A stretch of 64,000 nt of DNA, taken from NCBI GenBank assembly GCA_016617785.1, contig JADILM010000005.1, positions 62,001 through 126,000 of the forward strand, given 5' to 3'. The translations under genes and the position numbers were made by a program. This stretch comes from Sporobolomyces roseus. Taxonomy: Eukaryota > Basidiomycota > Microbotryomycetes > Sporidiobolales > Sporidiobolaceae. Below the pieces are notes generated by a model. It worked only from the letters and a program-made list of their open reading frames with translations. It had not been told where the DNA came from and did no database searches. Positions 21,588-34,194 of this stretch are shown in pieces (the first letter of the stretch is position 1; the number at the start of each line of letters is the position of its first letter).

Positions 21588-24500
21588 ATGGCTTCATTCG
21601 CTTCCTCAGACGATGAGGAGAGGCTCAAACCACCTCAATACCTACGCAAACGATCTCCTCCCCCTCAATCATCCGAACCTTCAAGATCAAGTCAATTACT
21701 CCTTGTACTCGCTGCGATAGCACTTGGGAGGCTATCAGATCACTTTGGGCTACTACTGAAGAGCTCACAAGTCCCCTCTAGCTCAGCAAACCCGAAACTC
21801 AGCTCTCTTGATTCAACTGCTCTCAATCGCTGGACTCAAACCCTGGATAGATGTGAGGACTTGCATTCACTCCCCGGAGTATCCGATAGCTTCTACAATA
21901 GAACCGAATCAGACCGATTTGTACCCGTGCGTTCTCTCTCACTTCCCACTCTCGCCCGAATTATTCGCTGAATACTGATTTCGTAAATAGGGCACTACAC
22001 CTGTGTTGATTCGGAACGCTACTGTATGGACTGGAGAGAATGAAGGAAAAGAGGTTCTTTACAATCACGATATCCTGCTCGATAAAGGTTTAATCATCAA
22101 AATCGCAGAGAACGGCTTGGGTTACTCCTGGAATCGTCGATATGGTGAGCTCCTTACTTCATCACTGTAGGAGATTGAGCTGATAAGAGTCTCGTTTGAT
22201 TCAGCACGCTCACATCGGAGTCGATTCATTGCCTTCGCTTTCGGGTTCAGACGATACAAATTCGGTAGCCGCTCCTACAGTAAGCATTTTGAACGCTTTT
22301 TGACCTTTGTCTCTCCTGATCAGCTCGCCAATGTCCTTAGCTTCCTCACCTTCGTTCGCTCGACGGAATCAACACGCATGATCTCGCTTTCCGTCGAACT
22401 GTTGCTGGAGGAGTTACTACTTCACTCGTGCTTCCCGGATCTGCAAACTCCATTGGAGGTGAGTTCTCGAAGGTCTCGGAGGAAATAGTGCTTTCTCTCG
22501 TTACTGACTTTCCAAAGCCTTGCGATTCTGCAGGTCAAGCATTCACGATCAAGCTTCGCCCGACGAAAGCTAACACACCCGATTCACTAGTCATCGAGAT
22601 GCCTTGGGATGTTCGACTCCCATCTGGAGAAAGGAAACCAAAGGGTGAGAAACCTCGTTGGCGACGAATGAAGATGGCTTGCGGAGAGGTACGACCTCCA
22701 CTTGCCCTCCTGCTCGATTTACTTTTTGAGCTAACACCATCGATCGAATCCTGTAGAACATCAAACGAGTTCACAACCAAGTTCGAATGGACAATTCCTG
22801 GAACTTCCGCTCTGCATTCGATTCTGCCCGTCAACTCAAACACAAACAAGACGCTTTCTGCCGCAAAGCTCTCGATGTACATTCGAAGGGTCAAGCTCTG
22901 AAGGAGGAAGAGTCAGAGTTTCCGGATGATCTCAAATTGGAAGCTTTGGTCGACGTTTTGAGAGGAAAAGTTCTCGTCAATACTCATTGTTACGGTGAGC
23001 GCTTTCCCACTCCTCATCGGAGGTAGACGAAGCTGATGAGTCGTATCGCGCAAACAGAAACTACCGATCTTGATCAATTCATTCGACACACAAACGAATT
23101 CGAGTTCCCAATCGCTGCTGTTCGTTCACCTTCCTCTGCTACGGACTGAGTCGACTGGAATAGACTTGACGAATGCCTCGTACAGTTTCATCACGCTCAC
23201 GAAGCATATCTAGTCCCTGATCTCCTCAAACAAGCTTGGCCAGGGAACGGTTCTCAAACTCCTGCAGTCGCTCTCTTCGCAACAAAGTCGGTCTTAAGTT
23301 CGACAGATCGCTCACAATCGTATCTGTAGCTGATTTGATTCGCTTGGTGTCGACAGCGCAAGATACAAACGAGAAGCTTGAAGAGGAAGCGAATACGCCC
23401 CCAAGATTCTGAGCGAGAACAACATCACGATCATCATGAAGGTACACTCTCATCAAATTCCACAGACTCGAGCACGTAGCTGATCACGAAGTAGTGTGTA
23501 GAGCGATCACCCTGTTCTAGATTCTCGCTATCTCCTCTTTGAAGCGCAACAGGCTCACCACTTCGGTCTTCCCGTGCGTCCTGCCCTCGAATCTGCCCTC
23601 CTCGATGTCACGCTGACAGTTTATCAAGTGCAGTCACATCTCGCTCTTGCTGCCGTCACGACATCTCCCGCTCGAGTAGCAGGTCTCTCGCATCGAGTCG
23701 GTTTGATCTCAGTCAACAAAGATGCCGACATCGTTCTCTGGTCATCTCACCCCTTATCCCTCGGCGCAACTCCTTCACAAGTCATCATTGACGGTATTCC
23801 TCAACTCACGAATCATCAAGCTCTCGATCTTCCGACTGAGAAGGAGTTCGAGAGAAGGAATGGACCTGAAATCGCTTCGGTTCCCAAAAGCAAACATCCT
23901 TTGGAGGAACAAGATGATGGGTTTGACTGGGAGCACAAGTCGGAGAGAGGGAAAGAATGGATCGAAGGTGTCATGTTTACTGGAGTTGAAGAAGTCTTTG
24001 TCAAGCGAGGAGGAGATCTCGTTGATCTGGCGGAGGAGAAGGGAGTTGAGAGTTTACTCGAGGTTGTGGTTGTTGGTGGAAAGATCGTTTGTGTCGCTCA
24101 AGACTGCAGATCTGAAGCTTCGATGCATTCCACTTCGAAAGTCGTCGATCTGAAGGGAGGCAGTCTCTTGCCCACTTTCTTCGCTTACGGTCCAGCTCTA
24201 GGTCTCAGCGACATCACCTCTGTACGTCACTGCTTCTCTCTCGCTCTTGACCTGGCCATAGCTGATAGTGCTCGAAACGATTCAGGAGAAATCGACTTCG
24301 GATGCGAAAGTGTTCGACCCTCTCACTCACGGCGAGCTATCTCGACCTCAACAGAAATGGGGAGCAGGAGTAGCGGTTAGAGCGATTGATGGGTTGAGCT
24401 TCGGAGGGAAACATCTAGTCGTTGCGGATGAATCGGGAGTTGGAAAAGCGATTACTGCACCCAACGGGAATGGCTTCTAGTAAGTCTTGCAGGTTTCTCT

Positions 24501-25582
24501 CGTGCTTGTTGATGTTCACCGGCTGACATTCCATGCTCCTGCAGTCGAGGTGTCAGTGTTGCCTTCCGAACCGACGCAAAGAATAGTTAGTTTGCCGCTT
24601 TTCGCTCGTCTTTTCTAACTCACGTCTGACCACCAATCGTGCAGTTCTCGAATCGGACGCTATCGTCGGCTCTGAAGTCGCTCTTCACATCGCGATCGGT
24701 CACTACAAAGGATCTCAGGAACCGTCAGTTTCGACCGAGATCCAGCAACTTCGAAGTCTCCTCCTCAACGGACTCGACGATTCCTCTTCTACTGCGTCTG
24801 GATCGAAATGGCCCGTCAAGAACCACTTTGCGATGGTCGCGAAAGGAGAACTTCCTTTGGTGATCGATGTCGACAAGGCAGACACGATCGCAAATTTGAT
24901 TCTGCTCAAGAAGCAGGTCGAGAATGCGGCAGAAGGGAGATACGAATTACGTTGGATTATGTGCGTTCCGCTCTCGTCCAGTGTCTCTTCATGTCACGGC
25001 TGAGCTAGGTTGTCGATGGCACAGTTCTGGAGGACAAGAAGCACACCTCGTCGCTGACGAATTGGCTAAATCCTCGATCGCAGTCATTCTTTCCCCTCCT
25101 CGCGCTTTCCCCGAATCATGGGATGCCCGTCGAGCACTTCCAGGCCCCCCTCTCACGCATGATTCGCACACGACTGTACTTCATCGAGCGGGAGTGAAGC
25201 TAGCTTTAGGCGTACGTTCTGTTTCTCTCGCTACAACAACGGAAAATTCGAGCTGACGATGTAGTGATGAGACTTGTGTACAGCTTCCTGAGGAGTGGCA
25301 GACCCGTACTTTGCTCTTCGAAGCTGCATGGGCTCAACGACTTTCGCGAGGGGAAGTCTCGAGAAAAGAAGCGATTTCCTGGATTTCGACCAATTTTGGG
25401 GAAATGTTTGGATTGGAGCAAGACGGAGAAAAACATGATTTCGTTGCTTACGAAGTGAGTCAACCTTGCTTCTCCATCCAACTGTCTCTGCTCACATCTT
25501 CTTCATTCAGCGCGATCCTTTCGAATTTGGTTCGAGAATGGTAGCGAAATCGAAGAGGGGGGGAGTCGAGCTTCGACCTTGA
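21588..25582 (+). pseudogene. Membrane-anchored amidohydrolase (CE9/imidazolonepropionase-like) with two lesions
   Basis: Metal-dependent amidohydrolase with two halves, as in large fungal secretory amidohydrolases. Exon 1 carries one membrane segment (LLLVLAAIALG). Landmarks in order: TPVLIRNATVWTG, VTPGIVDMHAHIG (metal-binding HxH), RSLDGINTHD, GGVTTSLVLPGSANSIGG, WNFRSAFDSARQL, VLVNTHCY, FHHAHEAYLVPDLL, NARYKREA, MKSDHPVLDSRYLLFEAQQAHHFG, then a second half with VGSEVALHIAIGHYKG and GPPLTHDSHTTVLHRAGVKLALG. More than ten introns splice cleanly. The coding path breaks twice: KGLIIKIAEN and AWVTPGIVDM lie in different frames with no intron between them (22105-22125), and an in-frame TGA sits at 23379-23381 after YKREA. 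All else is well conserved, so the damage is recent, or it is sequence error. Confidence 0.75.
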
Positions 25583-25718
25583 TTCCGCAAATTCCTCAAT
25601 AAGCATACTGTAGATACACGATCCAATGAAACTGCAAAGACTGAAGTACTGATTTACGAAACTACAAATTCTAACCAAAAAATTGAACTGAAAACCGTGA
25701 GAGTCTATTTTGCTTTCC

Positions 25719-28700
25719 TCAACCTCGATAAGCTACCTCTACGATCCAAACATCACTGCCAAGCTTCGTCCTCTTTCCTCCATCATTCCAAGCGCTTTCG
25801 ACGTCGATTTCGATCAATCCAGAATCACCGAATTTGATGATCCAACGTTCCCCGATCGCCTTGCCGTCGAGTTTCACTTCGAGCTCGTTCGATGAGGTGA
25901 GACATGGAGAAGTGTAGAAGGCAAGATGAGAAGAGATGAATTCGAGTTCGACCCGAAGAACAGTCGTCGCTGAAGCGGAACCGACGACGACCGGAACTTC
26001 TTCTTCTTCCTCCTCCTCAGTTGCGACTGGTTCCTCCTCGACTTGATGCTCCTTCGATTCTTGACTCGCAATCTGACTCGGCTTTTGCACCCCTTCGTTC
26101 CTTCTACTCCTGAACGCCCAAACGACAACTGCCAATCCAAACGAAAAGATTCCTCTCACTTCCCCTAGGAAAGTCGAAATAGGTCGCCTCAAGAAGCTCT
26201 TGAAGAGTGACGACAACTCACTTGGAGGAGTTCGAGCTGAAGGATGTTGAGCGATTTGAGATGAGGAAGAGCGAGGAGAGAAGAGGTTGGAGAAATAGGT
26301 GAGGAGGAATGGAACGTGAGTTCCTGGAGGAGGTGCGGGGAAACAGCTGCGAGTTGAGAGAAGGAGTGATGGCGAAGGAAGGGAAGAGCGCTTTGTAACG
26401 GGTTGAGGAGCTTGAACTTGCTTCTTCTTTTCCTTGACCGGAGGTTCTGGTGTAGCCTCGCCGATCTTGATTGAGCGGATAGCTTCGAGTCCGACAAACT
26501 TGTCACGCAAGCCGAGGCAAGCAATCTTGATCTCCTTTCCTCCTCCGAAACTGGGAAGTTTCGAGAGTTTGACGATTCGGGCGATTTGAACGGAATGAGG
26601 CGGGAGAAGTGTAGTTGCGAGAGGGAGTGCTAGTGTCGAGGGTTTCGATCGCTCGAAAGTGTCGAAAGAGATGAGAGAGAGTATCGAAGGAGCTAGAGTT
26701 GAATCTTGAAGACCTCCGAAAGATTCTTCGACGAACAAGACGCAATCCTCCTTGACCTGATTACCGATCACTTCCTGAACATCCTCGACCATCAAGTTTC
26801 CTCTCACTTCTCCCTCAGCTTGACAATTCCATACCCAAATCGTCGCCCCCTCCGCTCTTTCGCACCCCAATCCAATCTTCAACGCTTCTCCTCCCTCTCC
26901 ACCTTCCATGATCTTCCTCTCGAACACCTGATTCCCTAGCACGCATCCCGCCTTTTCCTTCGCTTGTATGACTCTCCAACCCTTCTTACTCCTCCCCAAA
27001 ATTCCTCTCCATCCATTCTCATTCTCTCCCAATTTACCACCCTCCTCAATCTCATCCGTACAATACAATCCAGCCGTACTGAACGCTCTCGCAGCGATAT
27101 GAAACGATCCGTACTCGTGTCCTTCTTGAGCCATATCCAAATCTGGAGTGAAATCGAGGTTGCGAGTCAAAAGGAGGTTGATCGAATTGATATAGATATG
27201 CCACCTATGAGAATCCCTCACTTGTGGGAAATAATCATCAGAGTTCCGTAAGACTGGTTTCTGTGTCGAGGTCGAGGGAGACAGTGCGAGAGGTCCACTC
27301 CAAATCCGTGTTGAATGAGCCATACAGTGCGTAACGTTCTCTTGTCCAAACACTCTCTTCCCTTCTTCCTGAACGACTTTCAATAACTCGGCCCGATAGA
27401 CACCAGGAGCTGTACCGTCCTCGATCGAGATGAGTGTGTCGATCAATGCTTGATTATCAATCTTGATGAAACTGATTCCGGAAGACTTGAGTTGATCGAA
27501 ATAAGTTGCGAAGAAGGGACGAACGGATGTGAGAGTAGGGACGTGAGAGGTGTAGTGGAATGAATCGTGAGGTGGTGAAGAGAAAGTTGCGAGTGTTGTA
27601 GGGAAGAGGTCGAAGGAGGGATGCAAGCAATTCCAATACCTAAGTCTTTTTTTTATCAGTTGAACTCACATATTCCGAAAGAGAGCTAACTCACCCAGTG
27701 ATAGTGATCCATACCCCAACTTTCCTCACCCCCATCCCTTTCACCCTCTTGACGCATTCCCTCAATTCCCATCCCTCCTCCTTCAACCCCTCAAACTCTA
27801 CATCGAACCATTCCTCCCTCACTCCAAAACTCCTCAATCCCCTCAACTGATCATTCCAACTAGGTCCTCCTTCCCTTCCTCCAAAAGATAAAGTATCTTG
27901 CCATCCATCATCCAACAAAACTCCTCCTTCTTTGAAAGAATCAATCAATTCCTCTGTTGTATTCTTTGGATCCAAGAGGGTTGAGAGCCACGAAAGGAGA
28001 GAGGATAAAGTGAAAGTTGGACCCAAAGCGTTCCACGTACATAATGAAACGTTATTCAGTTCGTTTGTCGAGGTTGAAGAGGTCGAGTGATTCGGGTATA
28101 GACATTCTCGAGCGGATTCAACCGCTCGACAAATTAATTCAGTTACTCCCTCCTTCTCCGTGCCTGATACAAACACGCATCCTCCTTTGATGGGTTCTTC
28201 GGGATCAGCTCCTTCTCTCGTACATTCTAAAACGAGTCCTTTTTCGTTTGAACCTTTTAGGGAGGATGCGACTTGTTCGGTGGAGAAGGGATAGATGACG
28301 AGTAGACGAGGGAGAGGTGAGGAATGAGAGGGAAGCGTGCGAAGGAGAAGGAGGGGTGATGCGAAAGAGGTGGAAATTTGGGAGAGGAGGTTCGAGGGGG
28401 ATGAGGGAGTGAGGTGTCTTGGAATGAACCATGTACGACTAAATCAAGCTCAGTTTCATCAGCTTCCACCTGCTGAGATAAGGAGAAGAGAGAAGAAGGG
28501 GAAAATGAAGCAAATTTACGAAGATTGTTCCAATACCAATCCCTCTACTTCCTCTTCTCCCTCCGCCCATCTCTCAACAACCTCTTTCAACCCGAATTCC
28601 TCCCTCTCTTTCCCACCCTCGAATTCAAACCTTCCTACCCAAATTCCCTCCCCCTTTTCCTCCCATTCCCTCTCAAACTCGAGTTCCTTCCCTTCCTCTC

Positions 28701-29040
28701 TTTCGTTTGAACTAACTACTATAATCCTTCCATTCCCACGAGTATCTCCCAACCACTCATAATGATCCTCACCCCAATTCAATCGATAAGTAAATTCAAA
28801 TTCTCCTTCTTCCCCCAACTCATCATATACAATACTAGCTACTTCCAATCCCTTGAGTGCCGGTAAAGAAGAAGGGACGAATGGAACGGCTCTCCAATTG
28901 GTCGAGAGGGGGAAGTTGGTCCATACTTCTGCTGGAGGAGAGGAAGGGGATGATGGGGATGGACGAGTGAAATGAATTGAAGAGCGAGACGAGGAGGGGA
29001 TGAGATAGGTCGTTGAAGAAAGGGAGGGCGTGAAGGACAT
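25719..29040 (-). CDS. Raffinose synthase/alpha-galactosidase-like (GH36-type) protein, 1061 aa
   Basis: Exons 28520-29040, 27695-28438 and 25719-27639 total 3186 nt, exactly 1062 codons. The protein follows the raffinose-synthase/Sip1 layout: an N-terminal beta region (TNFPLSTNWRAVPFVP), then NNVSLCTWNALGPTFT, GGVLLDDGWQD, WITITGYWNCLHP, SFIKIDNQA (probable nucleophile Asp), LRNSDDYFP (probable acid/base Asp), FTPDLDMAQEGHEYGSFHIAARA and a C-terminal beta domain. The family hydrolyses or transfers alpha-galactosyl groups; substrate unknown. Unusual: a low-complexity insert near residues 830-960 holds a hydrophobic stretch (FSFGLAVVVWAF) and an acidic EEEEEEE run, which could tether the protein to a membrane. 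No N-terminal signal peptide seen. Confidence 0.87.
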
Positions 29041-29989
29041 GACCTCGAGAGGTTTGAGAGGGAGTGAGAAGGGGGGATCTGTGCAGGAGATAGAGAGAGA
29101 GAAAATTGTCAGTTTGTTTGCGAAGATTTAGGAGAACTTTCGAAAGAGACTTGAGTAGTTCGCCGCATCCTTCATTTCTTCATCACCTCGTCGTCTCGTT
29201 CGTCTCGTCGTTAACGATTTGAGGGTTAGGTGTCTGCCAAGGATCCCAACGTATTCATTCTTTCGAACCCACTTTGCCCTGATTCCACTCTCTCTGATCC
29301 TTTATCTGTTCTACTAACTCCCTTCCGTTTTGGACCGATGAAGAGAGCATAAGGAGTACAACGAGGGACTTACAAAAGGTGAATGGGGGTTGTCGGTCGA
29401 GAGATTCAAAAAGAGAGAGATATTCGTGTCCCCCACTTGCGTTGAAATCTATTCGAAATGAGACTTTGAACGATCTACGGCAGTCGATAAGTAGAGAACA
29501 AGTGGTGAGGAGCGAGGGCAGAAGCGGAGAGAATGAGTGACGAGAAGAAGGGAGAGAGAGGAAAGTGAGAGAGTCGGTGGGGATTCGCTACTACTCAGGG
29601 GGAGGGAAGCAAATCCAGCAGCTCCCCTTTCAAATTTGGCGCGTCATACAGACTCTTTTTCTCCGCTTTCTTACTGTTCACCTCTGCTTCTGCTCAAGCC
29701 CAACACACGCTGATCAAAAACTCAAGAGTAGAATCTTAGAACGATCAAACGAATCACTGCAAACTCAAAGGTATCGTCCCCATCAAGGTATTTGCACCCC
29801 ACTCAGTCACTTGACTCTCAGCTACTCTTCAGAGTACTTTTAGGCTCTCCTATCAGTGAGTAGTCTTATCCTCCCTTTGACTCCTGCTCCTGACCGACTC
29901 TTTCCTTGTTTCCTTTTGATCTAGCTTTCCCTCTCTCCCTCTGAATCACTATCATCCTGGCTCCCCTCCACACGCGTCGTTCCTCTTCA
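29041..29989. other. 0.95-kb divergent upstream region of the raffinose-synthase-like and PP2C genes
   Basis: Likely contains the promoters of both genes and an unresolved 5' exon of the PP2C gene. An ATG at about 29533 followed by a GTGAGA donor is one possible first exon (MSDEKKGERGK), but I cannot link it convincingly. Otherwise nothing seen. Confidence 0.4.
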
Positions 29990-31601
29990 GGGTTGAACCT
30001 CTCTTCCCTCTCCTCCCTCCCTACGACCCGACCCGATTCCACTTCAATCTCTCAAACCGGTTCCTCAAACGGTTCACAAAACTCTCAACAATCCTCTTCT
30101 TCCTCCTCTGGTCCCAGTCTCAAACTAGATATCAAAGCGATCAACGAATCTTGTCCACCCTCTTCCTCTTCTAGTGAACCTACCACTTCTCTCCCAACTT
30201 CCATGCCAACTTCTTCCACTTCTCGCGATCCAAATTGTTCAGTAGCACCTATAACCCACTCTTCATCCTCCGAAACATATGGATCTTTAAACACTCATCC
30301 ATCACCTTCATCAGTATCTTCAGGGTTCAGAGTAGGAGTGAGTGTCGATAGGAATAAGAAATGTAGGAGAACTATGGAAGATGCTCATTCATTCATTTAT
30401 GATTTTGGAAAGAAAAAGGGTCAAGGTTTTTTCGCCGTTTTTGATGGACATGCAGGGAAACATGCTGCTGAATGGTGTGGAAAGAATTTTCATGATGTAC
30501 GTAAAAAAACTCACAAACAAACTCTTTCACTCTACTTTCTGAAGAGGTGAAATATTGATTCGAGGTAGTGATACCAGCATTTACTCGAGAATCTGAATAA
30601 GAACTCCACCTCGACTTCGACTTCTACTCCTGAATCTCAAGAAGAATCAGTTCCTTCAATCCTCAATTCAACTTTTATTCAAGTAGATTCCCAACTCTCT
30701 GAATTAGCCTCAACCAAGAACCTTCATTCGGGATGTACAGCAGTCGTTGCATTACTCCGACTCGAAGAAGATGGAAAGAAGAGGGTTTTGTATGTTGGGA
30801 ATGTAGGAGATGCTAGAGCTGTTTTATCGTTCGTTTTTCTTTCTCTCTTTTCTCCCTTTTTGAGTTTTTTTCGAGAGTGGAGCTGATTGTAACGAGAGAG
30901 ATTGTGAGTAGGAGGGGTGGTCAAGCGGTTAGATTGAGTTATGATCATAAAGGTTCAGACGCGAACGAAGTAAAGAGAATCACAGATGCAGGTGGATTCG
31001 TCTTGAATAATCGAGTCAACGGTTAGTCTTTCTCACTTCCCCTTTCTCTAATTCCGCTGTACTGATGAGTGAGGAAATGGAGTAGGTGTATTAGCGGTGA
31101 CGAGAGCTTTAGGAGATTCATCAATGAAAGAATTCGTGGTTGGTTCTCCTTACACCACTGAGACAACAATCACTTCTTCCGATTCTTGGTTGATCGTAGC
31201 TTGTGATGGTGTACGTTCTCTCTCTCTTTCTCCTCCCTTCCTCTTTGAGTTCGAGCTGATTCTCGAGGAGAGGGTAGTTATGGGATGTGTGTTCGGATGA
31301 AGAAGCTGTGGAGATTTGTGAGGATTGTGGTGGAGACGCTCAGGAAGCTAGTCAACGCCTACTAGATCATGCATTAGCGTGAGCCACTCTCTCACACTGC
31401 TCTGGAGAGAGCGTTAGGAATGGTACTGATTAATCTGAGGGGGTCTACAGGAATTTCTCGACGGATAATTTGAGCGTTTTGGTGGTGGATCTCAAGGCGG
31501 GAGAGAAGGTGTCGAGGGAAGATGGGAAGGAGGAAGAGGAGGGTGTGGATGGAGTAGACGGGAAGGTCGATGGAGAGAAAGAGAAAGAGGGGGAACGATG
31601 A
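29990..31601 (+). CDS. PP2C-family Ser/Thr protein phosphatase (PTC1-like)
   Basis: Mg/Mn-dependent phosphatase; yeast Ptc1 dampens MAP-kinase stress signalling. About six exons: to 30496, then about 30578-30830, 30910-31020, 31087-31210, 31276-31380 and 31451-31601. A Ser-rich leader precedes the catalytic domain. PP2C motifs in order: [28 protein letters not shown] (metal-binding Asp and Gly), [68 protein letters not shown] and [12 protein letters not shown], ending in an acidic tail. All metal-site aspartates I know for the family are present. The true start is unresolved: the frame enters at an acceptor (CTTCAG) near 29989, with no ATG until 30202. So 29990 marks the first supported coding base, not the initiator. 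Confidence 0.88.
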
Positions 31602-32022
31602 GAATAAAAAGGAAGAATTCGTTTGCTTCCTTCCTTTTGAATCTAGACTAGTGAAGAGTGACTATCTCCTTGCTCTTTCTCTCACCCTCTCTGTTCTCCG
31701 CTGTCACTAGCTTCTCATCTACTTTGTTTCGCTCCCTTTTCGTTTACAATTTTCATTCACTCCTTAATCTTTCGTCGTTCTCCGATAGCGATGTACTAGA
31801 ACTGTACTACTCTATGTGACTTTCTAACGAATGGTACCGTACGACATCGAGAGAAGAGGGACAACGCGCGTCGAGTCGAGAGGGAAGAAACTCGAAAAAA
31901 GATGATTTCACTCTTTGCTACTGCAGCTTCCGAGTTTGTGATTCTCGCAAGCTAGCCGAACGAATGCCAGTCTACACAGGGAATTGAATAGTCAGCTGTA
32001 GATCGTGGTTTCGTTAAAGCGA
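31602..32022. other. Convergent 3' gap between PP2C and F-box genes
   Basis: Tail-to-tail intergenic region of 421 bp. AT-richer with pyrimidine runs, consistent with 3' UTRs; no gene seen. Confidence 0.4.
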
Positions 32023-33189
32023 TTAGAGCATACCGGATAGGTGCGTTTGCGAAACGACGTGCTCTTCGAACGCGACTCCCTTCTCCTCGCACAGGCGACA
32101 AAGTCGACCGATACCCGCCCTGTGAGCTTCTGGAGTAAATGTCGATTCTTCGTACCATTTGCATACGCGAAGGAGCCGAATGTGAGGAAGTTTGTCCGTT
32201 TTGAACAAATTGACGAGGAAGTCGAAAGGAACATAGTCGGGAAAGTCAAGGCGTGTGATCGACGGAGGGAGATACTTGAGCAAGGAGTAGATGTTGGCGA
32301 GCTCGTCTGGATCGGGGTCAATTGAATGGATCGAAAGAGATCGGAGGGAGGGAAGTTTCGAAAGACTCTCCAGAGTGGTCGATGAAGGCGACCCAGTACC
32401 GGAAGCCGTAACGATATAGAGGTGTTGGAGTTCTTGCATCAGAGCGAGGTGATCGAGTTTGTCCTCGGTAAGAACCACGCGAAGTGAGCAAAGTTTGCAC
32501 CCAGGCAAGACTTTGACAGGTTCCATGAGACGTGGGCCAAAGCTAGTTCCGAGAACCTCCAAAGAGGTCGGTACTGCCTGTTTCGAGGTTTGCTGAGGAC
32601 CGGTAGAGTTGCATTGTAGCTTTTTGAGGTTGGGCAGCCGAGACCAGCTCAACTCCGAGTCTCCGTCGAATAGGTTCCCTCTGATCGATAGTTCCTTCCA
32701 CCGCTCTCCTCTTGCGAAGACTGCATTTCTTCCCGCGTCCGAGTCCCAAATGGCGTCGTCAACGAACAACGAGTCTAGTCGAGGCATGACTTTGAGCGCT
32801 TCGTCGAGTATCTCCCCGCAATCCAGAAAGCCTGAAGACCCTCCTTCCGTGCCTTCTCTGTCTCCCTCCGCCACTACGTAACTGATCGACAAATTGAGTT
32901 TCCGAACATGCTCCTGAAGGGGAGGGGAATCGCGAAGGGTCCTCAGGAGGAATCGTGGTTGATCTTTGATGAGGCCTCGTTTAGACTCGTCGTTCCATAC
33001 CAGCCATATTGCCACCTCCTGATAGAGCAAAGGCTGAATGGACTCTAGGAAGTAGTGATTGACGACGCAAGAGTTGGCGAGATCGCGTTTCGAGAGGGAT
33101 TCGTCGCGGAGGATCTGATCGACGAGTTCGTTCGGAAGGGAGGGACGGTGAGTGGGGAGATTTTCGAGCGAAGAGGTGGTAGACTTCAT
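32023..33189 (-). CDS. F-box/leucine-rich protein, 388 aa
   Basis: F-box at residues 16-55 (SLPNELVDQILRDESLSKRDLANSCVVNHYFL), then leucine-rich units (PRLDSLFVDD, LPNLKKLQCN, SLRVVLTEDKLDHLALMQELQHLYIV, LPSLRSLSIHS, LPPSITRLDFPDYVPFDFLV) and the family C-terminus IGRLCRLCEEKGVAFEE. It is the intact relative of the deleted copy at 15888-16557. The ATG at 33189 is the first Met before the F-box. The frame stays open upstream to an acceptor at about 33250, so an N-terminal extension from spliced upstream exons is possible. Predicted SCF adaptor; target unknown. Confidence 0.84.
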   Translation of the reverse strand: MKSTTSSLENLPTHRPSLPNELVDQILRDESLSKRDLANSCVVNHYFLESIQPLLYQEVAIWLVWNDESKRGLIKDQPRFLLRTLRDSPPLQEHVRKLNLSISYVVAEGDREGTEGGSSGFLDCGEILDEALKVMPRLDSLFVDDAIWDSDAGRNAVFARGERWKELSIRGNLFDGDSELSWSRLPNLKKLQCNSTGPQQTSKQAVPTSLEVLGTSFGPRLMEPVKVLPGCKLCSLRVVLTEDKLDHLALMQELQHLYIVTASGTGSPSSTTLESLSKLPSLRSLSIHSIDPDPDELANIYSLLKYLPPSITRLDFPDYVPFDFLVNLFKTDKLPHIRLLRVCKWYEESTFTPEAHRAGIGRLCRLCEEKGVAFEEHVVSQTHLSGML

Positions 33190-33600
33190 GTTGGGCGAGG
33201 GGAAGTGAGGAAAGAAGCGGGAGAGAGAATCGGGAGAAGAGAGGCTGTTTCGAGCAAAAACGAGCAAATCAGCTTCATCTGCTGCGCTTCTCGGGCACCT
33301 GTGGGACTTACATAGACCAGTTTGAGACTGCACTGGTAGCTTTTGAGTCCTTCTGCTCCTCCTGAGAAGTGAAGAATGGATTGACAAGATGAGTCTGAAA
33401 AGGAACAATCGAGATCAGCTTGTCCACCTCAGATAGCCGCTCAGAATGATTGAGAGACTTACTGTATTGCTTCTGAGGCGCGTTAAGCTGTCTCTACGGT
33501 CTCTGTTGTGCTTCAAGTCGAGTCGAAAGTTGCAAGTTTGATGAAGCGATTCGAGTTGCAGATTGAGGCGAGAGCTGTAGCGAATAGTATTCGGCAATCT
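33190..33600 (-). other. Spliced leader exons or N-terminal extension of the F-box gene at 32-33 kb
   Basis: Two introns with strong signals (GTAAGTCTC...GCTGATC...TTTTCAG near 33407-33463, and GTAAGTCCC...CGAAACAG near 33248-33313) can be joined in frame to the F-box exon, adding peptides such as SQEEQKDSKATSAVSNWS. I see no initiating ATG upstream, so this may be untranslated leader. Confidence 0.4.
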
Positions 33601-34194
33601 CAGTGAACTCCTGAGTAGCTGTAGGCGTGCTATCGAGCGCTATGAAGCGATGTGAGTGAGAGTGAGGAAGGCAAGAATCGAGTGAGTTTCGAAAGGCCTG
33701 CACTCGCTCTCGATGGTTCCATTCGGTAAGCGTACAGGCAGACTGTCAACCATAAGTAATGAGACTCGCTGCATCTCGCAAATAAGCGAAAATCAGAGAC
33801 GAAACGATGAAATTCGCTCATTCGTCGTTCAAACTCGGTTGACTACGACGATTGAAAGGACAGATCCGCCCACGAGTTACAGCAGATGATCAAGGGCATA
33901 GCACTTCAGCACCAACACTACAGATTAGCCGGACTCGTACATCAGCTCCCCCGAGATCTGATTTCTTCGCTCGTAACTCGTTTCGATTCCGACATTTCCT
34001 TTCTAATCTTTACTCACCCCTCTCCTGTCGTACATAGCGGAAAAATCGTAGCGAGAATGACGAGGAACGGCTACGATGGCGAACATGGGAGGTGATAATC
34101 GAGGAGTGCGAGTTGGCGGGTCGAGAGGAGGGAAGAATCGATTCTTGACGCTCGGAAAGTTCGACTGCTGCGAGCGAAGAGGCGAGAGTGATGA
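33601..34194. other. Gap between two F-box genes
   Basis: No gene supported. Only short mutually overlapping open frames on both strands. Confidence 0.35.

Noticed and set aside
22087..22107. A 21-nt 'intron' (GTTTAATC...TCGCAG) to repair the amidohydrolase frame
   Set aside because: Far shorter than any other intron here, and a length of 21 would not change the frame.
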